From positions 66,566,552-66,630,551 of the forward strand of contig OX419756.1 of the NCBI GenBank assembly GCA_948567375.1: 64,000 nucleotides of DNA, written 5' to 3'. Below the pieces are notes generated by a model. It did no database searches. It saw only the letters and a list, made by a program, of their open reading frames with translations, and was not told the origin of the DNA. The stretch comes from Lunularia cruciata (lineage: Eukaryota; Streptophyta; Marchantiopsida; Lunulariales; Lunulariaceae). The position numbers were made by a program, and so were the translations under genes. Positions 1 to 9,910 of the stretch are shown one piece after another (position 1 is the first letter of the stretch; the number at the start of each line of letters is the position of its first letter).

Positions 1-400
1 AGGAAGACTCAAGTGGCCAAACATATGCATTACGGCCTAGTACACCGACTTCCCCTAGAGCTGTAAAGGAAGTCGCGTCCTTAAAGAACTTTGTTCAGGA
101 AAAGACAACACAAACACTCACAGAAGAAGAGAGTCACCATCTTCTACGAACGATTCCTTGGTTGTCCCAAAGGAATTTTGAAGAACACATTGAAGGTGTT
201 GATCCTGAATCTTCCAACCAGGTTGAAGTTGACACCCTCATATCAAAAATTGTCGAAGAAGACCCTACATTGAATTTGATGAATTCGAATCCCTGGGCTG
301 ACACCCGGCATCAATTCCAGCCAATTCCTTGGTTCTATCTAGTTCGACTCTACCCCAGCCGACCCCAGTGCATCGAACAATGACTTTGTTGCCTGTCACT
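1..400 (+). pseudogene. Family A gag, N-terminal fragment (upstream of the solo-LTR insertion)
   Basis: This is the upstream part of the Ty3/gypsy gag that resumes at 4113. The reading frames are broken. The longest open piece (162-383) has no recognisable domain, but it aligns by eye with the gag leader of the minus-strand copy near 27690-27840: both have an acidic run, then a D-P-x-L-N segment, then a Trp-rich segment. The last codons before 401 join in frame with 4113 onward to give a V-T-R-x-A-Y motif that also occurs in the other gag copy near 27560. That collinearity shows the intervening 3.7 kb is an insertion. The start of gag, the PBS and the 5' LTR lie outside the window to the left. 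Confidence 0.7.
396..400. repeat. Target-site duplication, left copy (TCACT)
   Basis: These five bases abut the TGTGACAACC end of the reversed LTR. The partner at 4108-4112 is TCACC, one mismatch. A 5-bp TSD is usual for Ty3/gypsy integration. Confidence 0.75.
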
Positions 401-3400
401 TGTGACAACCCGGCAAATATCACTTTTGCGGTAATCAGGTAAGTAAAGTCCGTTCCCGCAGAGATACTATCCAGAATTGGTCAAATACAAAGACAAACGT
501 CACAATTGCAGTTCTTCTTGATGTCTTCTTTAATCTCTCAGGTAGACAATACCCAGAAGAGAGTAACAAGCTCAAAATCTTGACAACTTGTCACAAATAC
601 ACACATATAATCACATCATAGTAAATTCTGTCCAAACAACTCTTGATTGTGATGATTCAGATTCTCCCAAAGACGGCACTTCACTACGAAGACCAATTTT
701 GCCTCAGAATTGTGTTGCACCCCTCCATTGAAGGCACAACTTCCTCGATCAAAATTGCTTCACATCAACTTTGTGCTGCACTCACCAATGCAGAATACTA
801 ACAACACTACAATTCCTCTTAGATCTGTCAAGGCATTGCTCCGATGCACTTCACTCAGGATCAAACACACAGAATGAAGATCAAGGCTATAGATTCCAAC
901 ATCCACAAGCACATTGACTTGCTCTTCAGAATTCTCCACACACTCACAAACACAAACATGAAATTGACAATCGGAATTAAGCTTAAGAGACGAGCACTGA
1001 GGATAGCACTTCGCTTTATCTATCTTCAAAAATATGAATACTAAATAACATCATACTGCGAATGCTTCACTTAAATACTGAAGCAAACGGCAGATTTGCC
1101 TACCTAAGCACCGCTTCCTAACATCTCTTCCTACTTGTAGATCCTAAGTGACAATCTATCTCTTCATATCTGCCCTTTCCTATCTTAGAATTGACTTTTA
1201 TCCCAATCCAATGTCTACCTCAGCATCGGCTTCCAAACCCAATGATCTTCTTGCTATTTCACCTTATTCGGGTATGACTGATTCTACTAATTTCTTTACT
1301 AATTCTACAACTTCTTCACTACAATCTGTAATTGAAATCTGGTTTACTCCATCTACACTCTTATTTCCCGACCCACTCTTCTCTAATGTGTCAATTCTCA
1401 AGTCCAATGACACTTGAGTTTCTACATCTGCAACATTGGGTTTCTTCTCCATTGTCACACTATTCCAAATTTTCTCTAACTCTGAATTGACTAAATCTAG
1501 CCTAAGACTAACATTATTTTCTACCTCCAACATTTTTCTATCTACGTGTTCTCTCAACCAAATTAGCAAGGTATTCATATCCACGTCCTTGGCTCTTCGC
1601 TTCCGAGTCTCCTGCACAAGTAACTTCAACTCATGCAGACAAGCTTCTTCCAATCTTCCTTCAGCCTCCGTGCTTAAGATTGCTCATAATTTCCCCACAA
1701 TGTCCCCTACTGATTCCGATGCGTATCCTCAAGAACGCTCCACCTTCAACTCCTCCCGATACATCTGCAACTCGTCTTTGTATTCTGCAGCAAGCATCTT
1801 CTTCTCCTCTGCATACTGCATTTTCTGCTGCTCCGCACTCTTGACAAGTTCTCGTAAACGCTCTTCTTCTTCTTGCCTGGACGCCAACTCTCTCTGCCAT
1901 GCTTGATCTTTTGCTACGGCACTCTTCTTCAAGCTGTCCAACTCTTGCTCCATCACGATGGTCATCGCCTTCAGATGAACATTCTCGATGCGCACATTAC
2001 TCACTTCCTCCTGCATCTTGCTGAGCCACATTGCTTGCTCCTTCAACTCTCCGGCTTGCTTTTGCAGTTCTTTCTCTTTCTCTTTCTCTGCGGAACTCCC
2101 TTGTAGCACACTCAACATTTTCTTCCTTTGAGTCTTCCTCCCTCCAAAGATCTTCAATTTCCACACTTCTTTGGATTTGATGCTCTTGCAGCTCTTGCAC
2201 TTCCTTCAATAGATGCTTCACCACCTACAGCTCATTCATCCCTTTCCTTTGATCTTGGGCAACTCCCATACAATGTTCTTTCAACAACTCGAGCAACGGT
2301 GTGACCACCCTTGTCAAATATGCTATCCCGCCAAAGTTATCTTCTTCATCATTGCCACCTTCGTCTGGAGTCTTCTCCTGCGTCATTGGCTCCTTCATCC
2401 AAAGTCGCGATCTTTGTATCTTCATCGTGTCGGCACTGTCTTCGTCTTGGCTTCTTGAACTTGGCCCCGTGGGATACTCCTTCTTTGCTTTGGGTTTTGG
2501 CTTGTTCTCCATCATTGCCTCGCCAGCCTTACTTACCACCACCGATTGCTGGACTTCGGGCTCTCCCTCACTTTCGCTACCCAACTCCTCACTTTTCAAC
2601 ATGAGCTCTTCTTCTTCTGAGTCCTCTTCTTGCGACTCAGTTTCTTTATCCAACTCTGATCCCGATGATGCACTTCTCACAACATTAGTAGTCTTCAACA
2701 TCAGCCTCCGAGTCTTGCGTTGGATGGGTGATGATTTGGCTTCTTTGGGTTTACTTTGCCCCTTTGTCTTCGGATTGGCAACATCTTCAATCTTCCATTG
2801 TCCCGTTCTTGCAAAGTACTTGTCATTCACCCGCAGATGAAGCATATCCTGTCGCTCCTCTTCGTCGGCTTCTTGTCTCAAATCAGGGTGCATGTGGGAG
2901 ACCATACGATGCCGCTCATCTTCAGAGAGCAAGTTCAGGCCGAAGTAAAAATGTGCTGCGAATGGTGCAAAATAATGCAGTGGCAAGCCCATTCTCCAAT
3001 TCACCACCATCAGCCTTGTTCGGTGATGGAAGCACTTTGCCCAATTCACTGGTGCTCCTGCAAACATTTGATGGAAAAAGACTGCCTGCTGCATGGTTAC
3101 ATACGTTGTTCGCTCCGGCTTGAACATGGCCATCATCACCCCCATGATACTTCTTCGGATCAGGTCCCGATAGGACTCCACCTTGTAACCATTCGTAGTT
3201 CTTGGAGCAGAAAACGAATTGCGAATCTTTGCCGTCTCCTCTGCAGCATCACACTTCCGATAGAAGGTGATCCCTATCGGCTCTCCTGCTTCTCTCCCCA
3301 ATACCAATTTCCAATCCAACTCAGTCCATCGAGCCGGATTGCCTCTCTTCCCCTCCACTTTGGGACCCTCCTCACAATTACTGGCAGTGATCTCTGCCAT

Positions 3401-4107
3401 CACTTCCGGGAAACTGAAATTCCAGTTCCATGCTAAAAAGGTAATACAAAGTCTAACCAAGACTTTGATCCTAGCTACTACATCTACTCTTCAAATTGCA
3501 AAACCTCTCACTGCCAGTGCGTTGGCTACCTTCTTCACCATGATTTGTTCTCTCGTTCTACGTTGTTAGAAGATCAGCCCCTCTCCTAGACGAGACACTC
3601 TAACTCCCTCAAGGTTTCAGAAAATTTCACTCTTGACGGGCTTCCGAACACGCATTACTGCAGGACAACTACTCAAAGGAATTGGAAATTTACTCAGCAA
3701 ATTCAACTTCCTCCTGCGCAGTCGCAATTTTATATTGCCCCAAATCGCAGTCATTCTCCAGTCAATTTTGTGTGTGAATTTTCTCTCTTCTGTGTGCCCT
3801 CCCGGTCACTATCAAGACATGCTTCTTCTACCCCTGCCGTTTCTTGAAATGTACTTTCTTGCCACATACAGAGGTTGTTAAATGGTCTTCATCATTCCTG
3901 CATTTTCCAACCCAAAGATGATGATCTTTGGCCTGTTTCCGGCATACTACTCTTCCGAGTACCTCCATCATCGGATCCAATGTCAGCTTCTTTGGCTTTC
4001 CTCCGAAGTTACTTTTGCCTCTTCTTTGTCCGCAATTCAACTTTTCTTTGCTTGCTTTGTCTTTTAAACACTACTAACCATAAAAAACAAAAAATGTAGG
4101 TACCACA
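401..4107 (-). mobile_element. Solo LTR A1, family A (reversed, 3.7 kb)
   Basis: The sequence runs TGTGACAACCCGG...GGTACCACA, the reverse complement of the LTR bordering the gag-pol element at 9497. Both ends are intact and it is flanked by TCACT/TCACC. There is no internal region, so it is a solo LTR left after LTR-LTR recombination. It lies inside the gag of an A element, in opposite orientation. Its embedded ORF is a divergent subfamily compared with the other copies here. Confidence 0.9.
1200..3542 (-). pseudogene. U3-embedded ORF of LTR A1 (divergent subfamily)
   Basis: This is a homologue of the ORF found in every long A LTR. An uninterrupted 411-codon stretch (3460-2225) holds the conserved N-terminal domain, with an F-L-A-W-N-W-N motif, a W-T-E-x-D-W motif, N-G-Y-K-V-E-S-Y, and a segment ending in F-A-A-H-F-Y-F-G-L-N-L-L. 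An acidic Ser/Glu-rich middle follows, then coiled-coil heptads (2166-1729 and 1653-1264) in shifted frames. An in-frame ATG at 3542 is separated from the long stretch by one stop. Function is unknown; I do not recognise the domain. The N-terminal part is less decayed than in most other copies. Long Ser/Leu/Phe-rich frames on the opposite strand are shadows. Confidence 0.65.
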
Positions 4108-4112
4108 TCACC
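4108..4112. repeat. Target-site duplication, right copy (TCACC)
   Basis: Right partner of 396-400, directly after the GGTACCACA terminus of solo LTR A1. Confidence 0.75.
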
Positions 4113-5440
4113 CGATATGCCTATCAAAAGTATAAGGGGATAGAACAAGACAAAGACCTTGATGAATTCATCAAAGAATTCGAAGTCATCTCCTTTGCTA
4201 ACAAGGAGCATGACTTGGCGGATCGACTGCAAATTTTCCCAAGTAGGCTCTAAAAGAAAGCTCGGAGCTGGTAGGCCCATGTGACCCAGAAAGGGTTTGT
4301 ACCGACAAACTGAGCAGACTTGAGAAACAACTTCTTGGAACAATTCCGGGAGGTTGACTACGACACGAGTGTCTTTGCGGCACTCAACGATTTAGCCCAA
4401 GGCAAGAAGGAGAATTTGAGAGACTACTCTGAGCAGTTCATGGCACTCTTGAACCAAGTTCCAAAGCAATCGGGGGTGGTTGGTTACTCCAATGCCCAAG
4501 CCATTACCTGGTTCCTGGGAGGACTTTCACCAGAGATCCACATCTTTGCGAGGGAGAGGAATGTAACTTCCCTCGACAAGGTACTCAAACATGTTGCCCG
4601 TTACGAGGCGGCCCACTCTCACTTTGCCGGCAGCTAGAGAAATCAAGAGAAGAAAGGCAAGAAGCCCAGAAGGAAAGCTTCGCGTAGTACATCTCCTTCT
4701 TTGGAGGAATCTTCCACGTCTTTGAGCTCTTCTTTGGAATCCAAAGAAGAATCAAAGCCAAGATGAGTAAGAAGACGTGGGGGTAAGAAACCAGTGACTC
4801 TTCCAGAAAAGAGTGTACATAAGGTAGATACCAAGCTGGATGCCCTCATTGATAAGTTTTTGGATTTTAAGATCCAGATGATTAGTGCTAAAGACAAAAG
4901 GAAGGCCTCAGCATTTGGCAGATCGATGTATGGTGCACCGCATGTGGCAAGTCGGGCCATGCAAACACGGAGTGCAATACTTGTAATGCATTCCCAGTGC
5001 AGCAGATTGATTGGGTTCCGGGATGGAACCAAGACGAGGAAGAAGAGGTTGTGTACCAAATGCAAGAGGTACAGCCTCAAGCAAGCACATCATATCAAGG
5101 TCCGAGGTTTGGACCAAGGGAGTATAACCCCAATGCTCCTACATGAAGACCACCAATAAGCAACCAAAATCGCCCTCAAAATGTTGCACCCGGAGCCTGT
5201 TACAATTGTGGCTCGGGACATTGGTCTCCAAATTGTTCAGAGCCAAGAAGGCAAATTGGGTATGTTCTTCTATGCAAAAATTGCAAAGGATCGGGCCATA
5301 CGAGCAACCAATGCCCTCACCCATGGAACCCAAAGCTGCCTCTAAAATATGTATAGACCCCTGCTGAGCGTGCAACAATTCAGGCAAAAGGAGAGACCTC
5401 AGGAAGGGAGTCCGGCCTCGGAAGGGGAATGGCCGGACCT
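4113..5440 (+). pseudogene. gag: Family A gag: capsid region and three zinc knuckles
   Basis: This is the structural polyprotein of a Ty3/gypsy element. The retrotransposon-gag capsid domain is seen at 4320-4637, with the motifs L-R-D-Y-S-E-Q-F, A-I-T-W-F-L-G-G-L-S-P and L-D-K-V-L-K-H. Three CCHC knuckles follow in another frame: C-x2-C-x4-H-x4-C at about 4934-4974, C-x2-C-x3-H-x4-C at 5198-5236 and C-x2-C-x4-H-x4-C at 5273-5314. One or two knuckles are more usual. Capsid and knuckles are in different frames and stops interrupt both, so the gene is dead. It continues from 1-400 and runs into the linker at 5349. Gag would form the cytoplasmic particle that packages element RNA. Confidence 0.85.
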
Positions 5441-6029
5441 TGAAATTTTGAAGGTTGAGACACGTGCAAGTAAGAAGAAGCGTGATCCCAAAGAACTGAG
5501 TACAACCTCGTCGTCTTCTAGAAAGGCAAAGAGACTGCACCCAAAGACAATTCTTTCTACCAAGGAGGAAAAGATCCTCTTGAAAGCCAAAGCTAAAGCC
5601 TTGCTCAAAGAACTTAAGGAGGCACTACTCAGAACTCAGGAACTGAGTTTGGAGGAGGAGACAAAGATGAAGTCTCCAGTTTTTCTGGCGGACATCCGAT
5701 CTGAAATAAAGGGCCAACCCGAGGTGGGCCAACCCAAGGAACCTCGGGTTAAGGCCACTAGCAATCCCATCACCATTTTGAAACGTCCTGAAGTCAAAAT
5801 GGAACATGGAGAGACTTTGAACCCAAAGCCGAAGAAGAAGACAGTCAAATTGGGAGGAGTACCCCAATACGATATTGTAGCGGATTTGGCAGGCACAAAT
5901 GCCAACGTTACATTCAAGCAATTGTGGGAAGATAATAAGTTGTACAAGAAGCAACTGAATTTGGCCCTTAAGAAGGTGAGGTCAATGTCAAACCTGCCGC
6001 TATCTATCGTATTGAACAAGAAGATCTAG
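5349..6029 (+). pseudogene. Gag-protease linker, Lys/Glu-rich
   Basis: This 226-codon open stretch lies between the third zinc knuckle and the protease. It is strongly charged: Lys/Arg/Glu/Ser-rich at first, then helix-prone Leu/Lys/Glu repeats, and a conserved-looking G-G-V-P-Q-Y-D-I-V segment near the end. The frame differs from both the zinc knuckles and the protease, which becomes open around 5972. I recognise no catalytic domain. In this lineage it is probably the C-terminal gag spacer or N-terminal pol extension. The frame changes most likely reflect decay rather than programmed frameshifting, as no convincing slippery heptamer is seen at the overlap. Confidence 0.5.
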
Positions 6030-6802
6030 GATCTCCCGAGGTTGATGCAGAGATTGCAGGGTGCATGATCACATTGATACCCATTGATTCGGGTTCCAGT
6101 GTGAATGTCATGACCAAGGATACTGCAAATTGACTAGGGTATCATACATTTGAGCCAACACTCCTAGTATTGAAATTTGCAGACCAAACCAGGAGACGGC
6201 CTTTGGGCATGCTGTCAAACATAACCACAATCATTGGAGTGGTGCCCTTCAAGTTGAATTACATTGTGTTGTGACTAGTGACAAAGATTGGAAGACCTTG
6301 GTTGTACAATGCCCAAGTTGTGGTGGATTGGCATCAATAGAAGTTACAATTCAAGGACATTTCATCCAAAGATCAAAAGCTGGTGACTATGAGTTGGACT
6401 AAAGTTCCCCATCTCGGGGAAACAATTTTGTTAGAAGAGGAGGACAAATCCAAAGACTCATCATCTTTGTCCTCAAACGAATCCAAAGAAAAAGTCCAAG
6501 TTAACTACTTGGAATGCTGCAAGGTGGATGTCAAAGACAAAGATCCATATGACCTCGCCTCAAGTAAACCGGACTTGGAGGAAGGGGGTTTGATGGTAGC
6601 TTGCCTCGGGTTAAGCCGAGTAAGCCATGTTGAAGGAGTCATCAATCTCGATGACTATCAAGATGTGGTCTTGATTGAAGGTAAAATTTTAAAGTTTTCA
6701 AAGACAGTCACCTTGGAGGAGTTGGCAGGATACACTGCCATGTTCATAGAATTCCAGGATGTGTTCACCTGGTCTATTGATCAAATGCCAAGTATTCCAT
6801 GA
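5972..6802 (+). pseudogene. Family A retropepsin (aspartic protease)
   Basis: This is the pepsin-like protease that matures gag-pol. The catalytic triplet is Asp-Ser-Gly at 6086-6094, followed by S-S-V-N-V-M, the usual form in non-chromovirus plant Ty3/gypsy elements. The C-terminal signature is I-G-R-P-W-L near 6285-6300. Stops occur at about 6133 and 6272, at sites where related proteins have other residues. After the protease the frame stays open through an acidic spacer (6383-6802) that precedes RT. It is part of the same broken polyprotein as its neighbours. Confidence 0.8.
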
Positions 6803-8408
6803 GAATTTGGAGAACACCGGATTGATTGGGTTGAAGGTGCGGTTTTGGTTTGGCAGAGACAATACCGCCTAAACCCAAAGTACTCGCTTTTGGTGAAAGA
6901 TGAAATCGACAAGTACTTAGGGGCCAGAATCATCTTCCCTATCTAAGTAGTGAATGGGTCTCCCCCATCGTCATTGTCCTGAAGAAGAAAATAGGGAAGA
7001 TCCGAGTGTGCCAAGACTTCCGTAAGTTGAACGCAATCACAAGGAAGGATTATCATCCCTTGCCTTTTACCGATACAATTCTAGATCAAGTAGCTGGTCA
7101 CCCTTGTTATAGCTTTCTCGATGGATTTTCATGGTACAATCAAGTATCTATTCAAGAAGAGGACAAGGATAAAACCACATGCATGACCGATTAGGGCACT
7201 TTTGCTTACAATCAAATGCCCTTTGGGTTGTGTAATGCTCCTACTACTTTCCAGCGGATGATGAATTCAATCTTCAAAGATTTCTTGCACAAATTTGTGG
7301 AAGTCTTCATTGATGATTTTTGTATGTTTGGGCAAAGAGATGTACATTTGGATTACCTTTGCCAAACTTTTGAAAGGTGTCATTTTGCCAGCTTGTCATT
7401 ACACCCGGAGAAATGCTTCTTTGCAATGAAGGAGGGAATTCTTCTGGGGCATTGGGTGTCAAGCCGAGGTATTGAAGTTGATGTCGAGAAGGTTAAATTA
7501 ATCATAGCTTTGGAATCCCCGAAGAACATCTGAGAGCTGAGAGCCTTCTTGGAACATGTCGGATACTATAGATGATTTGTGTCAAATTATGCGGTGCTTG
7601 TTGCACCCCTTACAAAGCTTCTGAAGAAATCCAAAGACTATCTGTGGGAAGCAAATCAAGAAGAAGCTTTCTAGGTGTTGAAGAAGAAACTGGTTGAAGC
7701 ACCAATTATGAGGGCCCCGAATTGGGACGTCCCTTTTCATGTATATGTGGACACTTTGTCCATGGCCATCAGGGTCGTCTTAAGTCAGAAGGACGAGAAG
7801 AAGAAGGACTACTTGGTGTATTATGCCAGCCGACAACTTTCAATTTCTGAAAAGAACTATTCAACGACTAGAAGAGAAGCACTCTGGATGGTGTATGCTT
7901 GCAAGAAATTTCACCACTACCTGCTGGGATACAAGTTTGTCTTCTATGTTGACCATTACGCATTGCAAAATTTGGTTAAGAAGGCAGATTTGTCCGAGCA
8001 AATTGCAAGATGGATCTTGTTGTTACAAGAATTCACATATACTGTACAAGTAAGGAAGGGAGCTTTGCATTCAAATGCAGACTTCCTGTCCAAGTTAGAA
8101 ACTCAAGACCAAGAGTGGGAAATTGACAATCAGTTCCTTGACAAAGATTTATATCAATTAACAGGTATGCAAAGTATGAGGTATGCAGCAGAATATCATT
8201 ATTTGCATACTATCCATTGTCCTGAAGGGATAGACCCGGAGCAGAGGGCAGTCTTTCTTAGGAAAATGGAGCCATACCAGCTCAAACACAACATTCTATT
8301 CAAGATGGGCAAAGACAAAGTACTTTGGCGATGCTTGGAGTCATACGAAGTAGGGAGAGTGATTGAATTTTACACTCCAAAGCATTGGTTGGACACTTTG
8401 CTTTGAAG
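6803..8408 (+). pseudogene. pol: Family A reverse transcriptase and RNase H
   Basis: RT signatures in order: S-P-I-V-I-V-L-K-K-K near 6965, C-Q-D-F-R-K-L-N at about 7010, L-D-G-F-S-W-Y-N-Q near 7120, M-P-F-G-L-C-N-A-P-T-T-F-Q-R at 7216, and a F-I-D-D catalytic box near 7310 in place of the usual YxDD. A thumb region with G-Y-Y-R follows. The RNase H is of the Ty3 type: Y-A-S-R-Q-L near 7827, N-Y-S-T-T-R-R-E-A-L, and D-H-Y-A-L-Q-N-L near 7955. In-frame stops at 7193, 7531, 7573 and 7672 break it. Most would revert to a Trp, Arg or Gln codon by one transition. The enzyme would copy element RNA into cDNA in the particle. Confidence 0.9.
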
Positions 8409-9485
8409 AATATTGTAAAGAAGATTCTTTTGGCGGGGTATTGGTGGCCTACAATGTACAAAGATACGCATGCTCATATCTGAAGCTGTGATGCTTGTCA
8501 AAGAATGGGGAAGTGAATGGTTACTTCTCAATGGCCTTTGAGACCAATTTTGCCTTTGGCCCCATTTGAGAAATGGGGAATTGATTTTGTGGGTCCCATT
8601 CAACCAATGACCCGAGTCACAAGAAAGTGATACATTTTGGTTTGCTTTGACTATGCTACCAAGATGGTCAAAGCTGAAGCAACTCGTAGAGATGATGCCG
8701 AAACTGTGGCGGAATTTTTCTTTTGAGACATTATCTCCCGATATGGGTGTCCTCTGGAATTGGTCAGTGACCGAGGGACACATTTTTTGAACTCTGTAAT
8801 GGAAGCTTTAACCAAGTACTTTCAGATTAAACATTGGAAGGCAACTCCTTATAACCCAAAAGCAAATGGCTTAATGGAAAAGGCAAATGGGTTACTTTGC
8901 AAAATTTTGAATAAGGTGACAGTCAATTATGTTTATGATTGGGATACAAAATTACCAGCCGCATTGTGGGCATATCAAACAACAAAAGAGATTACAACCA
9001 AACAAACTCCATACTTCTTGACATATGGCTTGCATCCCATACTACCAGTTGAATTTGAAGTACCGACATATTGGATTGTTTGCGAAGAATGATTGTCGGA
9101 GGAAGAAAGTCGGGATCTTTGGATCCATCAACTAATGTGGTTAGAAGAGAAAAGAGATGATGCAATGCAAACCACAAAGGAAGTACAAGCGCAGAGGAAA
9201 GTTGGGCACGATAAGCATATCAAGCTTGTGAATGTGCGCAAAGGAGATTTGGTTACGTTACATGACAATCACCGAATATTTTTTCCAGGCAAGTTGCATT
9301 TGAGATGGATGGGGCCCTATCGAGTTCTTCATCTTTATGAAAATGGGTCCATGCAGCTTGTAGACCTGGAGGGCAATCCTTTTGCCACTCAAGTAAATGG
9401 ATGGAGAGTTTGGAGATATTGGACCATAGACTCAAAAGTCTTTAAGACACCTGAGGCCTATGTTCGTGGGGAAGCCCACATTTGA
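8409..9485 (+). pseudogene. Family A integrase (DDE, no chromodomain)
   Basis: The zinc-binding region lies at 8409-8500, with C-D-A-C-Q-R-M-G-K as its second half. The catalytic core has Asp in W-G-I-D-F-V-G-P near 8580, Asp in L-V-S-D-R-G-T-H-F near 8765, and Glu in G-L-M-E-K-A-N-G near 8875. The C-terminal part (9093-9485) has the G-D-L-V-T-L and L-R-W-M-G-P-Y-R-V signatures of the Ty3 integrase tail, and stops before the polypurine tract with no chromodomain. This argues for the Tat/Athila side of plant Ty3/gypsy. Several stops interrupt it, including one at 9090. Confidence 0.88.
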
Positions 9486-9496
9486 GGGAGGGGGTA
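9484..9496 (+). other. Polypurine tract (plus-strand primer)
   Basis: A G-rich purine run (GAGGGAGGGGG, then TA) lies immediately before the TGTGG start of the 3' LTR, where an LTR element needs its plus-strand primer. Confidence 0.85.
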
Positions 9497-9910
9497 TGTG
9501 GTACCCACATTTTTTGTTTTTTTTCAAAATAAAGAAGAAGAAGTGTGTAGAGAAGTTGGATTGTGCTTGTATGGCCAAAGAAGGCAAAGAAAAGAGTCTT
9601 TGGGATGAAACCTAAGGTAACATGACTTTGGGTCATAAGGCAAAGTACTCGGACTTGCATTGTCAGCATACAACCCAAAGTAAGAAGTCTTCGTATCAAG
9701 GGGAGCTCAACCCAAGGCAAAGACATTGAAACAACTTTTCTTTGGGGCAAGAAATTCAAGAAAGGACCATTCAAAAACCGGCGGTCATATGCATGAAGTA
9801 CACTTGATAGTGACAAGCACATGCAAGAGGTATGATTTCTTGGTAGAAAATCAAATTAAAGAGAGACAAAGAAGGCAAGACTCTATAAAAATAGGGCTAA
9901 CAACAAAGCA

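Noticed and set aside
5960-6029. Programmed -1 frameshift between the gag linker and protease
   Set aside because: The frames overlap, but no X-XXY-YYZ heptamer or clear stem was seen, and other frames in this element are randomly shifted, so decay is simpler.
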